Shown here in pieces: positions 13,001-22,797 of a stretch of 64,000 nucleotides of DNA. Both the position numbers and the translations under genes were made by a program. The notes beneath the pieces were generated by a model. It saw only the letters and a program-made list of their open reading frames with translations. It searched no databases and was not told the DNA's origin. The first letter of the stretch is position 1, and each line of letters starts with the position of its first letter. The DNA comes from Spirodela intermedia (lineage: Eukaryota; Streptophyta; Magnoliopsida; Alismatales; Araceae): the NCBI GenBank assembly GCA_902729315.2, contig LR746264.1:6287878-6351877 (forward strand). The letters are read 5' to 3'.

Positions 13001-13057
13001 GAGGCTGGGGGATAAACACTTCATCAAAATCAATATTATCTACATTTTAAAAAAATA
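10022..13057 (+). mobile_element. LINE (non-LTR) retrotransposon, degenerate, with target-site duplication
   Basis: The 15-base sequence AAATGCGACACTAAC occurs at 10007-10021 and again at 13058-13072, just after an A-rich tail (TTTTAAAAAAATAA), the expected footprint of LINE insertion. Translated plus-strand fragments match plant LINE reverse transcriptase: around 10150-10230 (LIPKV, then YFRDFRLISLYNVCYKVVSK), 10380-10410 (KLDIEKAF), and 10440-10590, followed by an RNase H domain at 12289-12545. Frames are broken by many stops and shifts. It is inserted inside the copia element. Confidence 0.75.
12289..12545 (+). pseudogene. LINE-derived RNase H domain fragment
   Basis: The frame reads LKLNVDEAARRN, then GRGGILSNLMGSI, then TNTAVEAMVIRDGL and IIIESDSRVLVQM. 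This is the plant LINE RNase H pattern: a first Asp in the (L/F)NVD motif, a central Glu in AEA-L-(D/E)GL, and the second Asp in ESDS. The match continues in another frame past 12545 (GNHMADALT near 12610-12650). It is part of the nested LINE and not a host gene. Confidence 0.75.
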
Positions 13058-13506
13058 AAATGCGACACTAACCTTTCATTTAGTTTCTTACTCTTTTATT
13101 TTTTTGATTTTAAGATAATTGAATTTTTAGTGTCCTTCCTTTTAGTAGCAACACATAATTTCCTTTTGACTTTTATTTAAAATGAATTTTCTTATCATAT
13201 CTAATTTTTTTGGCATCATTTTTATTGACCCCATACTTTTAACAACCATGCCTTCACCTCATGTTGGAGGTTTATGTCCAACATCATGTAATGATAATGT
13301 ATATTTAATTTACTCCATCTTTGAGGTGTCTTTATCATATGATTATAAGCCTAAGGTAAGGTAGAATAAGAACAATTTGATCTTCTTCCTCCAACTTAAC
13401 TTTCAAATTGTAAAAGTGTAAAATCAATTTGCTAAAAACTATTTATATGTTAGAAAATATGTTCTATTTCACTCCTATTTAAGTTGTATGTTTACTCCAA
13501 ATATAG

Positions 13507-13731
13507 CTAATTGGTAACAATCTTTGACATGAACATCATTCTTAATTTTTTCCATAAATGAATAGTAGTTTCCACATTAGTGATGTTATACATCACCTCA
13601 TGAATAAACAATTTTACCTTATTAATTAGTTTCAAATCTAATTCATACCAGTCTTCATCACTTAATTTTTTTGACTTTTTGTCTATCATAAAGAGCTTTG
13701 TGGAACCCTTATTGTGCAAATCAAAGTTCAA
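13507..13731 (-). pseudogene. Copia gag fragment
   Basis: Read on the minus strand, the frame holds LSDEDWYELDLKLINKVKLF, then HEVMYNITNVETTIHLWKKL and a following MSK. This matches the copia gag pattern of W-ELD-KA, L----L----V, W-KLE-LYMSK. It lies next to the right-hand terminal repeat (13699-14341), fixing the element's direction as leftward. It has lost protein-level continuity beyond this segment. Confidence 0.7.
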
Positions 13732-14341
13732 ACAAAATCAAAGATAATAAAAATCAAATATTGGATATTAAATATGTGGCTGTGTGAACAACTAAAGCAC
13801 ATCAAAAAAATAATATATACCAAAGCATTGTGGACTTATTGTCAAATATATTTTTTCTAATAAGAGTAAATGTTTTGAAAATAGTTAACAAGACATAATA
13901 TTACTAGTCTCAAGTTGATGGCAAAGTTGAATACAAGTCACTAAAATTATCCACAAGTCTTAATTTTTTTTGTGGTTTTAAGAAAACCTCTTATGTCTAC
14001 ACCAAGAACAATAGATGTTGAGGTGGAGAGACAAATGAAGAAAAGTGATTCTCAACTAACTCATATTTCCAAATATTTGGAGTGCAAAGTTCCTTTCTTC
14101 TTGAAGCCAATATGAACACATAATAAGACGAGAAATGCTTACCTTTTTCTTTTTTCACCAAATGAAATATCCAACTTGAAGTAACTGGCTCTTTTCTCTA
14201 CGGAGCTACTAGAGCTCCCTAATCTCTCAAAATGCCTTTCTCATACATGACCCAAATGTCCTAAAAGGAGGAAAAAGTCATTTTTCCCTTTTATTTATTT
14301 ATTATGGGCCGTTATTTCTGGCCCACTGGTTTGGACAGTCA
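13699..14341 (-). repeat. 5' long terminal repeat of the copia element
   Basis: It is the partner of 7175-7696. On the minus strand, the sequence after its inner edge includes TTCCACAAAGCTCTTTATG, which is loosely like the initiator-Met tRNA primer-binding site usual for copia (TGGTATCAGAGC) but decayed. Confidence 0.65.
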
Positions 14342-14583
14342 ATAATAACAAAGTTCATCGACCTCGTCAGTGCCACATATTCACTCTCCTCCTAGCTCCT
14401 CGATGGTGATGATCCCCCTCTAGCTGCTACTGCCTGCAAAGAACGTGTGTTCTTGTTCAGTACATAGCAATCCTTTCTTTCCTCTCTTCCTTTGCATTGT
14501 TCACTCCTGTTTCATGTTCTCCTGCTAACGCCTTCTTTCTAGGCCCCATCTCTCTCTCTCTCTCTCCCTCCCTCCCTCCCTCT

Positions 14584-14621
<38 letters not shown>

Positions 14622-15010
14622 CACTCCCTCCCTTCCTCCCCCCCTCTCGCCTCCGTCTAGATATAGAGGGACCCGAGACTTGTACCCCGTGCAAAGGGTC
14701 CTATTGTTCAATACTTAGCTTTCTGGATAGTTTAACTCTTCAACTCAACGAGGTCAATGGGTCTGGTACTTGAAAAAAAAGCCATTCCTTGGCAAACGTT
14801 GAAATTCAGATGAGATCCAAACCTAAAGTCAGAAACTCATTTTGTCAACGGCCCTTGACCTCACATAAGCCCACCCAAAACCCACTTTAGAGGGCCTTTT
14901 AAGGCCCAGCTCATGGGCTTCCCTCCGGTCCAATCCCACCCGTTGATCCCCCCTTCAAGTACATTTTTGTTGGTCGCGTAGTTCGTTCACAGTCTCCGTA
15001 GCCCACATAG
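14342..15010 (+). pseudogene. A-type gene, copy 2, 3' part and downstream region
   Basis: From 14352 the sequence TTCATCGACCTCGTCAGTGCC matches copy 1 (TTCCTCGACGGCGTCACCATC, 4040 on) and continues to align through the GTTCTTGTTCAGTACATAGCAATCC stretch and the CCCGAGACTTGTACCCCGTGCAAA block. Stops interrupt every frame. It is the other half of the gene cut at 7174. A CT then AC microsatellite (14550-14617) lies within it. Confidence 0.6.
14550..14617. repeat. Compound (CT)n/(CCCT)n/(AC)n microsatellite
   Basis: A CT run passes through CCCT repeats into a run of AC (14587-14617). It lies in the A-gene 3' region of unit 2. Unit 3 has a related CT/AC compound at 21314-21365 and unit 1 a CT run at 4220-4257, so the microsatellite is older than the unit duplication. 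Confidence 0.9.
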
Positions 15011-15520
15011 CAGGCCATCAACAACAAAAGGATAATTTTATCCACATATACGATAATTGACTCGCCATGTCAACCTACATTTTACAAGAAGTGTTCAAGT
15101 TTTGAGTGTGACAGATTTTCGGTGGTTATTTTAAAAAAGTAGTGGGAAGAAAACAAATTTCCAGGAATTTATGACCGTCGAATCTTTTAACTTGGCGCAC
15201 GGGAACAATTCGCGGGATGCGATCAACCCGCCGAATGATTGGGGTTTGAGCGAAGTATTGGATTATTACTATTAAAGGATGAGTTAAACAGGGGTGTAGA
15301 GATCAGAGGGGCCCCACGTGGAGACTCCTTATCCCTTGAATCTCAAGTGAAGATGAACGACTTTCTTTGTCTGCTCTCCTCCACGGATCGTCCTTGTTTT
15401 GGTCCGCAGCCTCCCCTCTCTTCTCAGTCGTTTGGAAGTGCCATGTGCTTTGTCTCTAGGAAGACCGGAGGGGGGGTGGCGACACACCGGTGAACGACGA
15501 ACGTCTTCAACGTGGGAAGG

Positions 15521-15973
15521 ATGGAGGAAGACGAACCAGAGAACGGCGGCGGGGGGGTCGTGCTGTGGGTGATGCCCCTGCAAATGCTGGGGTTAATCGT
15601 GTTGCTGGCGATAGTCCTCTCCTTGCTCTTACCGAGCATCCCCATGGCCATCTTCGACGCCTTCGCCGACAGCGTCGCCGACGTCGCCAACGATCTCGCC
15701 TACAAGGCTGCCAGAAAGTTCATCGAAGAGTTCTTCGAGAGAGTAAAACCGTGGCTGGTCGTCTTATCCTTTCTATTCTCCTACTTCTCTGGAGTCAGAG
15801 CCACCATAATCTACGACATCGGCTACAACATCCAAGATTACGTCTTCTCCGACTTCGGGATGCTGGACACCATCCGCCTATTATGGGCACTATACGACGC
15901 TATCTTCGGCGATGCCGATTCCACGGGGTTTGATGTGATGCGGCGGATACTTTTTCTGGTCTTCAATAAATAG
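15521..15973 (+). CDS. B-type small hydrophobic protein, copy 2 (unknown family)
   Basis: An intact single-exon frame of 150 residues. N terminus MEEDEPENGGGG; membrane segment about 19-41 (PLQMLGLIVLLAIVLSLLLP); helix 43-72 with AIFDAFADSVADVANDLAY, then KFIEEFFERVKPW; second hydrophobic stretch 78-100 (LVVLSFLFSYFSG); FSDFG motif at 109-113; hydrophobic C-terminal RRILFLVFNK. It shares the whole layout with copies 1 and 3. Nucleotide similarity also extends well upstream and downstream, so the copies arose by segmental duplication. An in-frame ATG lies three codons upstream (MGR), but the MEEDEPE start matches the other copies. No known domain; likely a membrane protein (inference). Confidence 0.7.
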   Translation: MEEDEPENGGGGVVLWVMPLQMLGLIVLLAIVLSLLLPSIPMAIFDAFADSVADVANDLAYKAARKFIEEFFERVKPWLVVLSFLFSYFSGVRATIIYDIGYNIQDYVFSDFGMLDTIRLLWALYDAIFGDADSTGFDVMRRILFLVFNK

Positions 15974-16429
15974 CGGCTCTTTCCTCTCTTTGTCTGATTC
16001 TTACTCTTGTGTTTCTAGTCCGGCAACCAACACTTTCTTCCTCACATATGGACTGCACCCTCTCCCTCCCATGGCCTCTCCCTCCTCTCTCTCTCTCGTG
16101 AGATGCTCTGCTGCTTGCATTGACGTAGTCACGCAGCTCCATCCTCCGAGGTTCTACAGACTCGTTCCCTAGAAGTCGGAGAGATGGAGACGCTGAGAAG
16201 TAAATACTGTGGGGTCCGCACTTCGTCTTCTATCCTCCAGTTGAGGTGGCATCCGCGATGATCGAGCAGCCAGTGATCTGGCAGCTGAAGAAGACAACAA
16301 AAGAAGACGCTTGATTAGGCAGGCATTGATGAATATATCGTTCCCTCTGCTCCTCTGGCAGCCAGTGATCACTGGCAGGCTATGATCGAGCAGCCAGTGA
16401 TCTACGCAGACCGTTCCCTCTGCTCCTCT

Positions 16430-16870
16430 GCTTTGGGATCTCAGTTTCCTTCTCTCCGGCCCAGATAAAGCCCGTCCGCGGTACTGGGATTCCTCCCGGT
16501 GGGCAGCGTCACCTGTCGGCCCCATTTTCGTCTCATCTCATCCCTGCAGAGCGTCTTCCGCCGGCGAAACCCCGTTCAGAAGAGAGTGATCAGAGTCACT
16601 CCCCTCGACGGCGGCTGGCTCCGACGAGAAGCGGTGGAAAGCAGAAGATTCGGCAGCTTGATACGGGGAAGAAGCTCGTGAGCCCAGCTCGCTGCCTGCT
16701 CTGGGGAAACCCTCCTCCTACGTGAGCCTGAGAACCCCAGGTAAACGTCAATATCGTCAGTGGATAAGCAAAATGCATGATCCAAAACCATTTCCATCAG
16801 TAATTTGAGGAGAGCACGTGGGAGGGTCCGTTCGGATTTCCTCGTAACCTATTCCCACTCGTCAGCGACC
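16430..16870 (+). repeat. Segment X of unit 2
   Basis: It is closely similar to 6330-6860 and 31027-31510. Landmarks are a GATCTCAGTTTCCTTCTCTC block, a CCCCTCGACGGCGGCTGGCTCCG block, GGGGAAGAAGCTCGTGAGCC, and TAAGCAAAATGCATGATCCA before a CACGTGGGA box. On the minus strand each copy keeps a short frame with VLDHAFCL followed by DD. I cannot assign the segment to a known element or gene. Confidence 0.6.
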
Positions 16871-17277
16871 ACACATCTTAGGGGAGTGCGAGAGAGAGAG
16901 AGAGAGAGAGAGAGGACATGATGAGAGATGAGAGATATGAACAATTCAAGGATGCTTCAAGTCACCACGAACTCAAACGGTCACCAGATTAATATAGAAC
17001 ACCGAGGTATACAAAAAACTATTTAATCGAAGAAGGAAAAATATCATAGACTAATCTGAAATAAGATTGCACCATCCAACAGCAGAGTCATAAAACTTGT
17101 GGTCTCTAAACTTATACCTAATTGAAGGAAATAACAAAGGAATGAGGAATACACGGATCACATTACCATGTCCTTAATAATGGGACTCTCTCACTCAATC
17201 TAACAACGAACATGTTGTTAATCTAATCGTCTAATAGAGAGAATAATGCCTCAAATAGATCTTTGTCTCCTTCCTAT

Positions 17278-17320
<43 letters not shown>

Positions 17321-18099
17321 GTATCTTGTACAAGTTGTAATCAACAGCAATGACAAGCTCAATGGCACAACAAGACCCAAGGATGTAGGTTTCTCCACTT
17401 TCCCACTCAATAGACAGTGGCTTTCCACCCTTCTGGTGCTTAAGTAGGCAGTCTTGCTCTCTTCCTTTTGCTGATTCATCATTTTCTCACTAGCCATCAC
17501 CACCTGAGGCAGAGAAGATGAAAAACAAAAGGGAGCAAAAACTGGACATGATGGCCCAGAGGAACTCTTGCACGTTAAGTGATGGACCACATATTGAAAC
17601 ATGGCTCTTTTTGCTGAAAAGAATGGGCCATATGCTCATTAAGTGAGTCACGTGCCTAAGAACCTCTTCCGTCATCCCATAAGTGAGGCTCCCTCATGAA
17701 AATTGTGTCCAAAACAAGTCAAATTTTAATAAGGGAGATGATAGTAATTGAAAAATTAAACTAAAAATTTCAGTGAATCGAGGCTGATTCACAGAGATGA
17801 TGGTCAATTGTGAAAGTAATTCCATTATGAGCACTAATTGAGACAAAGGAAATGAGGAATAAGGGAGAAATCATCATCTTTGTTCTTTGTTTCCCTTGTT
17901 GCTCCACATCATTGCCAATAGTTATGCATTCTAGAGTTTCCAGCCACAACTCAACCACTTGTAAATCTGCTGCAACCATTAGAACTTGTAAAATATTGAG
18001 CAGGAGCTAACAACAGAAGATTACGAGGGGAGAAGAATAGATGAAATTAGAGAGTGAGTACGTGACTGGACAAAAATAGGGGAGGAAAGAAAGAAAAAC
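16871..18099. other. No gene supported; microsatellites
   Basis: This region holds a GA run (16889-16914) and a CT run (17279-17318) with AT-rich sequence between. A minus-strand frame at 17231-17602 is largely translated microsatellite and has no family signature. The stretch lies between X of unit 2 and the surviving A fragment of unit 3, so it is probably insertion-derived. Confidence 0.4.
17279..17318. repeat. (CT)n microsatellite
   Basis: A perfect CT run of about 40 bases in AT-rich intergenic DNA between units 2 and 3. Confidence 0.95.
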
Positions 18100-19300
18100 A
18101 CCACCTGGCTAATTTCACTCAGCCAATAGTAAAATGGAAAAATGTTTCACGACAAAACCTAATAAAATATTTGTGAATTTACGAAATATTGAGTTTCAGA
18201 TGGTCACAAACCAATTAATATTTATAGAAAGTATTTGAATGGCAAAAAGAACATTTAAACATGAACTCAGAATGAAAATCATCTATATTTGTCACCCAAG
18301 GACGAAAATAGAGTTGTTGAAAGAAAATTGAATCCAAAACCAACAAAACAAAAACTAAACGAGCAAAAAAAGTCTCAAGAATAAAGAAGGCCGAAGGGCA
18401 AGCCGTAGGCGAGCGAGGAAGATAACCCTGACTTTTGTTGGTCAACAATCCTCTATATATCCTCGTTACGTTGTCTTTCAGTTGGAAAGGCCAGGGAAGG
18501 TCAAGATATTCTTGCCTTGTGCTTGTCACCCACATGACTGGATTAGTCAAAATGAACGTAAAACACGATTTATAAATAAATCACATTTACAAACTCACCT
18601 TTATGTCACTCTACTTGTCTCCATCTATCACCCAAAGAGAGATTGATTGCTAGAAACAGAACCTCTCAATTCTTCTATTTGGCTCTACCTATTATTGTCT
18701 ACCTCTACATCATGCTGTTGGGAACCAAAAGTCCCTTCCTCCATTGTTCCCCAAAAGAATCCATAAACTCCACATGCCTTAGTGTCCTCCTTTTCTCCTT
18801 CTCTCTTCCTCTCACATATCCCCCATAATGGGCCTTGATATTGGGCCCAACATTATTAGTCCATTATAATTCCACCTTACCACCACTCATAAATTTATCA
18901 AAATGTATGAAAAAATTATGTTTTCCTAATTCTAACTTCACAACACTTTCCTAGCAATTGAAAAAATGTTTTTCAAGGGTATATGCCTTGGATAATCATG
19001 TTAAATTACAAATTAGAGAATCAAATGGAAATTTCTCAAGAGTAATATCCAGATTTAAGTAAAAAAAAATATATTATAGAGTCTGTTTAAATGCTTTTCA
19101 TTCAATTTTATTACATCTGACATCCGTTACTACGAATTTATTATCAATTTACGTTGATTAACATATCAAAATTATACATTAACATAAACTACATGTTCTT
19201 TTTGCTTTAGTCCCAATTCTTGTAAAAATTCCTTCATCCACAATATTTCTTTACGAAGTTAAATAACAGTAGCCTTCATAATGGAAAGAGCAATGTACCT
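18100..19300 (-). mobile_element. Copia retroelement 3' fragment (RNase H end plus LTR)
   Basis: On the minus strand, 19262-19000 reads KEILWMKEFLQELGLKQK, then after a frame change VVTDVRC--IE, and further on an HTDD-like decayed tail. This is the usual end of the copia RNase H domain (STTEAEY, KE--W---L, SKHIDVRYH). Farther left, a sequence starting TGTTGGGCCCAAT (minus strand, from 18852) looks like the start of the 3' terminal repeat, with a TATATA motif near 18455-18462. The 5' half of the element was not found. Confidence 0.5.
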
Positions 19301-21234
19301 TTAACACAATCCTCCTTAAAAAAGTGACTAAATAACCAAAAGTGAACTTGTGTCAATATCTATAGCCATATTAGTGTTAGTATAACTTGTTAATATCGAA
19401 ATACTAACTTGAAAGCTTAAGCGAAATTTAGAATTTCTATCAAAATATCTAAATATATACTACAACAACATCCAATGTTCTTTCCCAATATTTGTTAGAA
19501 ATTTGTTGGCAACATCCACAACACATATGATGTCTAGCCTTGTACATACAACATGATATACATCAAACTTATAATAGCTAAATTATAGAAAAAAAGGTCT
19601 GAAGTGATTAGTAAAATGAGAACTAATTGATTTGACATTACTCATAACAAACTTGTCAAGCATCTTCTATATATATTTCTCATGTGATTGATAACACATC
19701 ATTTCTATGTGCTAAGTAAGACATAATTATTACATTTATTACATTAATCTATACTAAATGGCATAGATTTAAGATGCAATCAAGTAAAACATGTTCAAGA
19801 TTAATTGTGTAAAATATATGCTTACTGTATGATTTTTGCATGCTTTTAAAATCTGTAAATTGTTAATATTATCTAATTCCATGCTAATAGGGTTTACATA
19901 TCATTTTCCCCTTAAATATACACTTATTAGGGTTAAAGTATGGATTTAATAGTCAGCCCTTATTACATTAGATATAAATGACTTTTTTTTACCTTATTTG
20001 AAAATTTTTAAAAATATTTTTGAAATGTGTGCAGATTTCTAAGGGGGCATTCTGGGTTAATTAGAGACCCATTGAGTCGATTAATGGTATTAAAATGACC
20101 CAAGAAGAAAAATATCATGCAAGAGAACTACTTGCATGGAGAAATGGGTGGAGAAATGAAATCTAGATTCTCACTGAAAACCAAATTGATTCTAAAAAGT
20201 TTGATTCCTAGCTATTTTGAAATCGATTTTAGACCAATCAGAATATTAAAAGCTTCAGAGTTAGGATGAAAATGGGACTGTCCTCTCCCTCTTCTCGTTG
20301 GATGATATCTATCAATGTTCTTCCAGTTCAACATTGATTTTTTACCCTTCCTGAGTCAATTCTAATTTTACCTCATTTGAATGTTTTTTTCTTTGATTGA
20401 TTTAAGTGATAAGTAAAGGAATCGAAGAAGTAACTGATTTATAGAATTTGTATTCACAATTTCATCTGAATTCGTTCGTCCACCTCATCCTTATAGTCAA
20501 AGGGAGATTTTTGATTCTTAGTCTAAAATAATCTCATTTTTCTTAATATTTTCTTTGTTGAATCGACTCTGAGCTCATTTTCAAATTTTATTTTTATTGT
20601 TTTCCCATCTAATTGCATATAGTGTCTCTTGAACTCTTAACTCACATCTTTGCCTATAGAGAAACCCACCAGCGCAGACATCTTTGTCTGTCTCTCTTTC
20701 TCTCTTACTTTGTGCGTGTGTGTCTCTCCCTGATCTACATTTGTAGACAAGTCTCTTGCTTTTCTCTACCCAATTCTTACTGATCCAAACTAAAGACCAA
20801 GGCATATCTCAACTTGACGTTGATAAGGGAGGAGCATAAGCTGAGCAGCAGCAGTAGATCAGTTGTAGGATTAGTGTTGAGGATTGTGGAGATCCTTTTC
20901 TAACTCCCCCCCCCCCCCCTTTATTCTCTCTCCTTTTAGTTAGATTTAAATTTCCTTAGAGAACACAAAAATTGTTGCTAGATTTGTCATCTTCCATACG
21001 GAATTGACCTAAACTCACCATTATTACTTGATGTAGTGTGATGTGAATTCAGCTTTATAAGTATCAAAATAGACATCTCTTAATATAATAAGAGGTGATC
21101 AACAGTCATATCTTCTTGGCTTTTCTACCATGGAAGATCTACATGCCAACTATTTTCTTTGTTGATCATGTCTTTCATTGCGAATGACTCATTCAACTCT
21201 TTCAACTTGTCAATAATAAACATATATTTTCCAA
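19301..21234. other. AT-rich repeat remnant, no gene supported
   Basis: This is AT-rich, stop-rich sequence in all frames. A poly-C run lies near 20907-20919. No domain, RNA gene or clear repeat boundary can be named. It separates unit 2 from unit 3 and probably contains more decayed retroelement. Confidence 0.35.
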
Positions 21235-21313
21235 TGATAAGTATGTCATTGCGATCCTTTCTTCTCTTCCTTGCATTTTTCACTCATCTCTTTCATACTC
21301 TCATGTCAACGCC

Positions 21314-21348
<35 letters not shown>

Positions 21349-21790
21349 TCACTCACTCACCCACTCGCTCACTCTGCAACTCAAGGAGGTAAATGGATCT
21401 AGTAGTGGAACGCCTGCAACTTCCAGAATGTGTAATTACTTTCTGGTATTAGAACTTGGAAAACGTTCAAAAACAGATGAGATCTAATCCTAAAGTCAGA
21501 AACCCATTTTGTCAACGGACCATTGGCCTCGATGGACCTGCCCAAAGCCTAATTTAGATGACCTTTTTTTCCAGGCCCAGCTCAGGGGCTTCCCTCGGAT
21601 CCAACCCCACCTGTTGACTGCCCATTCAAGTACATTTTGTTGCTTGCGTTGTTCATTTAGAGCCTCCGCAGCCCACTCAGCAAGCCAGCAACAACAAAAG
21701 GATAACTTATCGGCATATACGATCCTTGGGCCAAGTCGACCTACATTGTTACAGCAAGTGTTCAAGTTTTGAGTGGGACAGATTTTTCCG
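21235..21790 (+). pseudogene. A-type gene, copy 3: only the 3' region remains
   Basis: From about 21245 (GCGATCCTTTCTTCTCTTCC) to 21790 the sequence aligns with the A-gene 3' region of units 1 and 2, including a CT then AC/CTCA microsatellite (21314-21365) and the GGCCCA-rich block (21530-21590). The coding start seen in copies 1 and 2 is absent; unrelated AT-rich DNA precedes it. Confidence 0.55.
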
Positions 21791-22213
21791 GTGATTAATT
21801 TTAAAAAAAGTGGGAAGAAAAAAAATAATCAGGAATTTATGACCGTCAAAGAATATTTTTACCTGGAGAACGGGGTCAATTCGCGGGATGCGATCAACCC
21901 CTCGAATGACTGGGCTTTGAGCAAAGTATTTGACTATTATTATAAGTAAGGATGAGTAAAATAAGGGTATAGGGTTCAGAGAGGCCTCAAGTGGAGGCTC
22001 TCCCCATTCGTTTAAATTTTATATCCCTTGAATCTCAAGTGAAGATGAATGACTTCCGTTGCCTCCTACCCTCCTCGGATCGTCCTTGTCTTGGTTGGCA
22101 TCCTCCCCTCCCTTCTCTGTCGTTTGGAAGCGTCATGCGTTTTGTCTCTCGGAAGACCGGCGGGAGGGCAGCGGAACGCTGGGGGACGAGGAGCGTCTTC
22201 AGGGAAGAGAGGG

Positions 22214-22663
22214 ATGGAGGAAGACGAGCCAGAGAGCACTGGCGGGCGGGTCGTGCCGTTGGAGACGCCCCTGCAAATGTTGGGGCTGATCGTGTTGCTG
22301 GCGATAGTCCTCCGCTTGCTCCCACCGAGCATCCCCAAGGCCATCTTCGATGCCGTCGCCGACAGCGTCGCCGACGTCGCCATCGATCTGGCCTACAAGG
22401 TTGCCAGAAAGTTCATCGAAGAGTTCTTCGGGAGAATAAAACCGTGGCTGATCGTCTTATCCGTCGTTTTCTCCTACTTCTCTGGACACAACTTTTTTTT
22501 GATCCACAACATCAGCAAAGTCATCTCTGAATTGGTCTTCTCCGACTTCGGGATCACCGGTTCCATTCGCCTAGGTTTGGCACTGAAAGACTTGATCAGA
22601 CACAGTGCCGATCCCTGGGTGTCTTATGTGATTCAGGCAATTCTTTTTCTTATCAATGAATAG
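22214..22663 (+). CDS. B-type small hydrophobic protein, copy 3 (unknown family)
   Basis: An intact single-exon frame of 149 residues: MEEDEPESTGG; membrane segment about 19-41 (PLQMLGLIVLLAIVLRLLPP); AIFDAVADSVADVAIDLAYK and KFIEEFFGRIKPW; second hydrophobic stretch LIVLSVVFSYFSG; FSDFG at about 109-113; C-terminal IQAILFLINE. An arginine inside the first hydrophobic segment, where the other copies have serine, may weaken membrane insertion. The region after SYFSG differs most among the three copies. Upstream (from 21880) and downstream (to about 23010) sequence matches units 1 and 2. I cannot name the family; a membrane location is inference. Confidence 0.65.
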   Translation: MEEDEPESTGGRVVPLETPLQMLGLIVLLAIVLRLLPPSIPKAIFDAVADSVADVAIDLAYKVARKFIEEFFGRIKPWLIVLSVVFSYFSGHNFFLIHNISKVISELVFSDFGITGSIRLGLALKDLIRHSADPWVSYVIQAILFLINE

Positions 22664-22766
22664 AGACCCTTTCCTCTCTTCCTCTGATTCCTACTGTTTC
22701 TGTTTCTAGTCCAGCAACCAACACGTCCTTACTCACATATGGACTGCACCCTCTCCCTCCCTCTGC

Positions 22767-22768
<2 letters not shown>

Positions 22769-22797
<29 letters not shown>
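22769..22797. repeat. (CT)n microsatellite in the 3' region of B copy 3
   Basis: A CT run 110 bases after the stop codon. Copies 1 and 2 have shorter runs at the matching place (5978-5997, 16084-16098). Confidence 0.9.

Larger units (their letters stand above)
7175..14341 (-). mobile_element. Ty1-copia retrotransposon, degenerate, with nested LINE
   Basis: The element is bounded by two diverged long terminal repeats (7175-7696 and 13699-14341) in the same orientation. Read on the minus strand, each repeat begins TG and ends CA. The five flanking bases are ATCAT on the left and ATAAT on the right, a plausible target duplication with one change. A gag remnant lies just inside the right repeat, so transcription ran leftward. 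The rest (7697-13698) is very AT-rich and riddled with stops, and a LINE occupies 10022-13057. The insertion sits inside copy 2 of the A-type gene. Confidence 0.7.
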
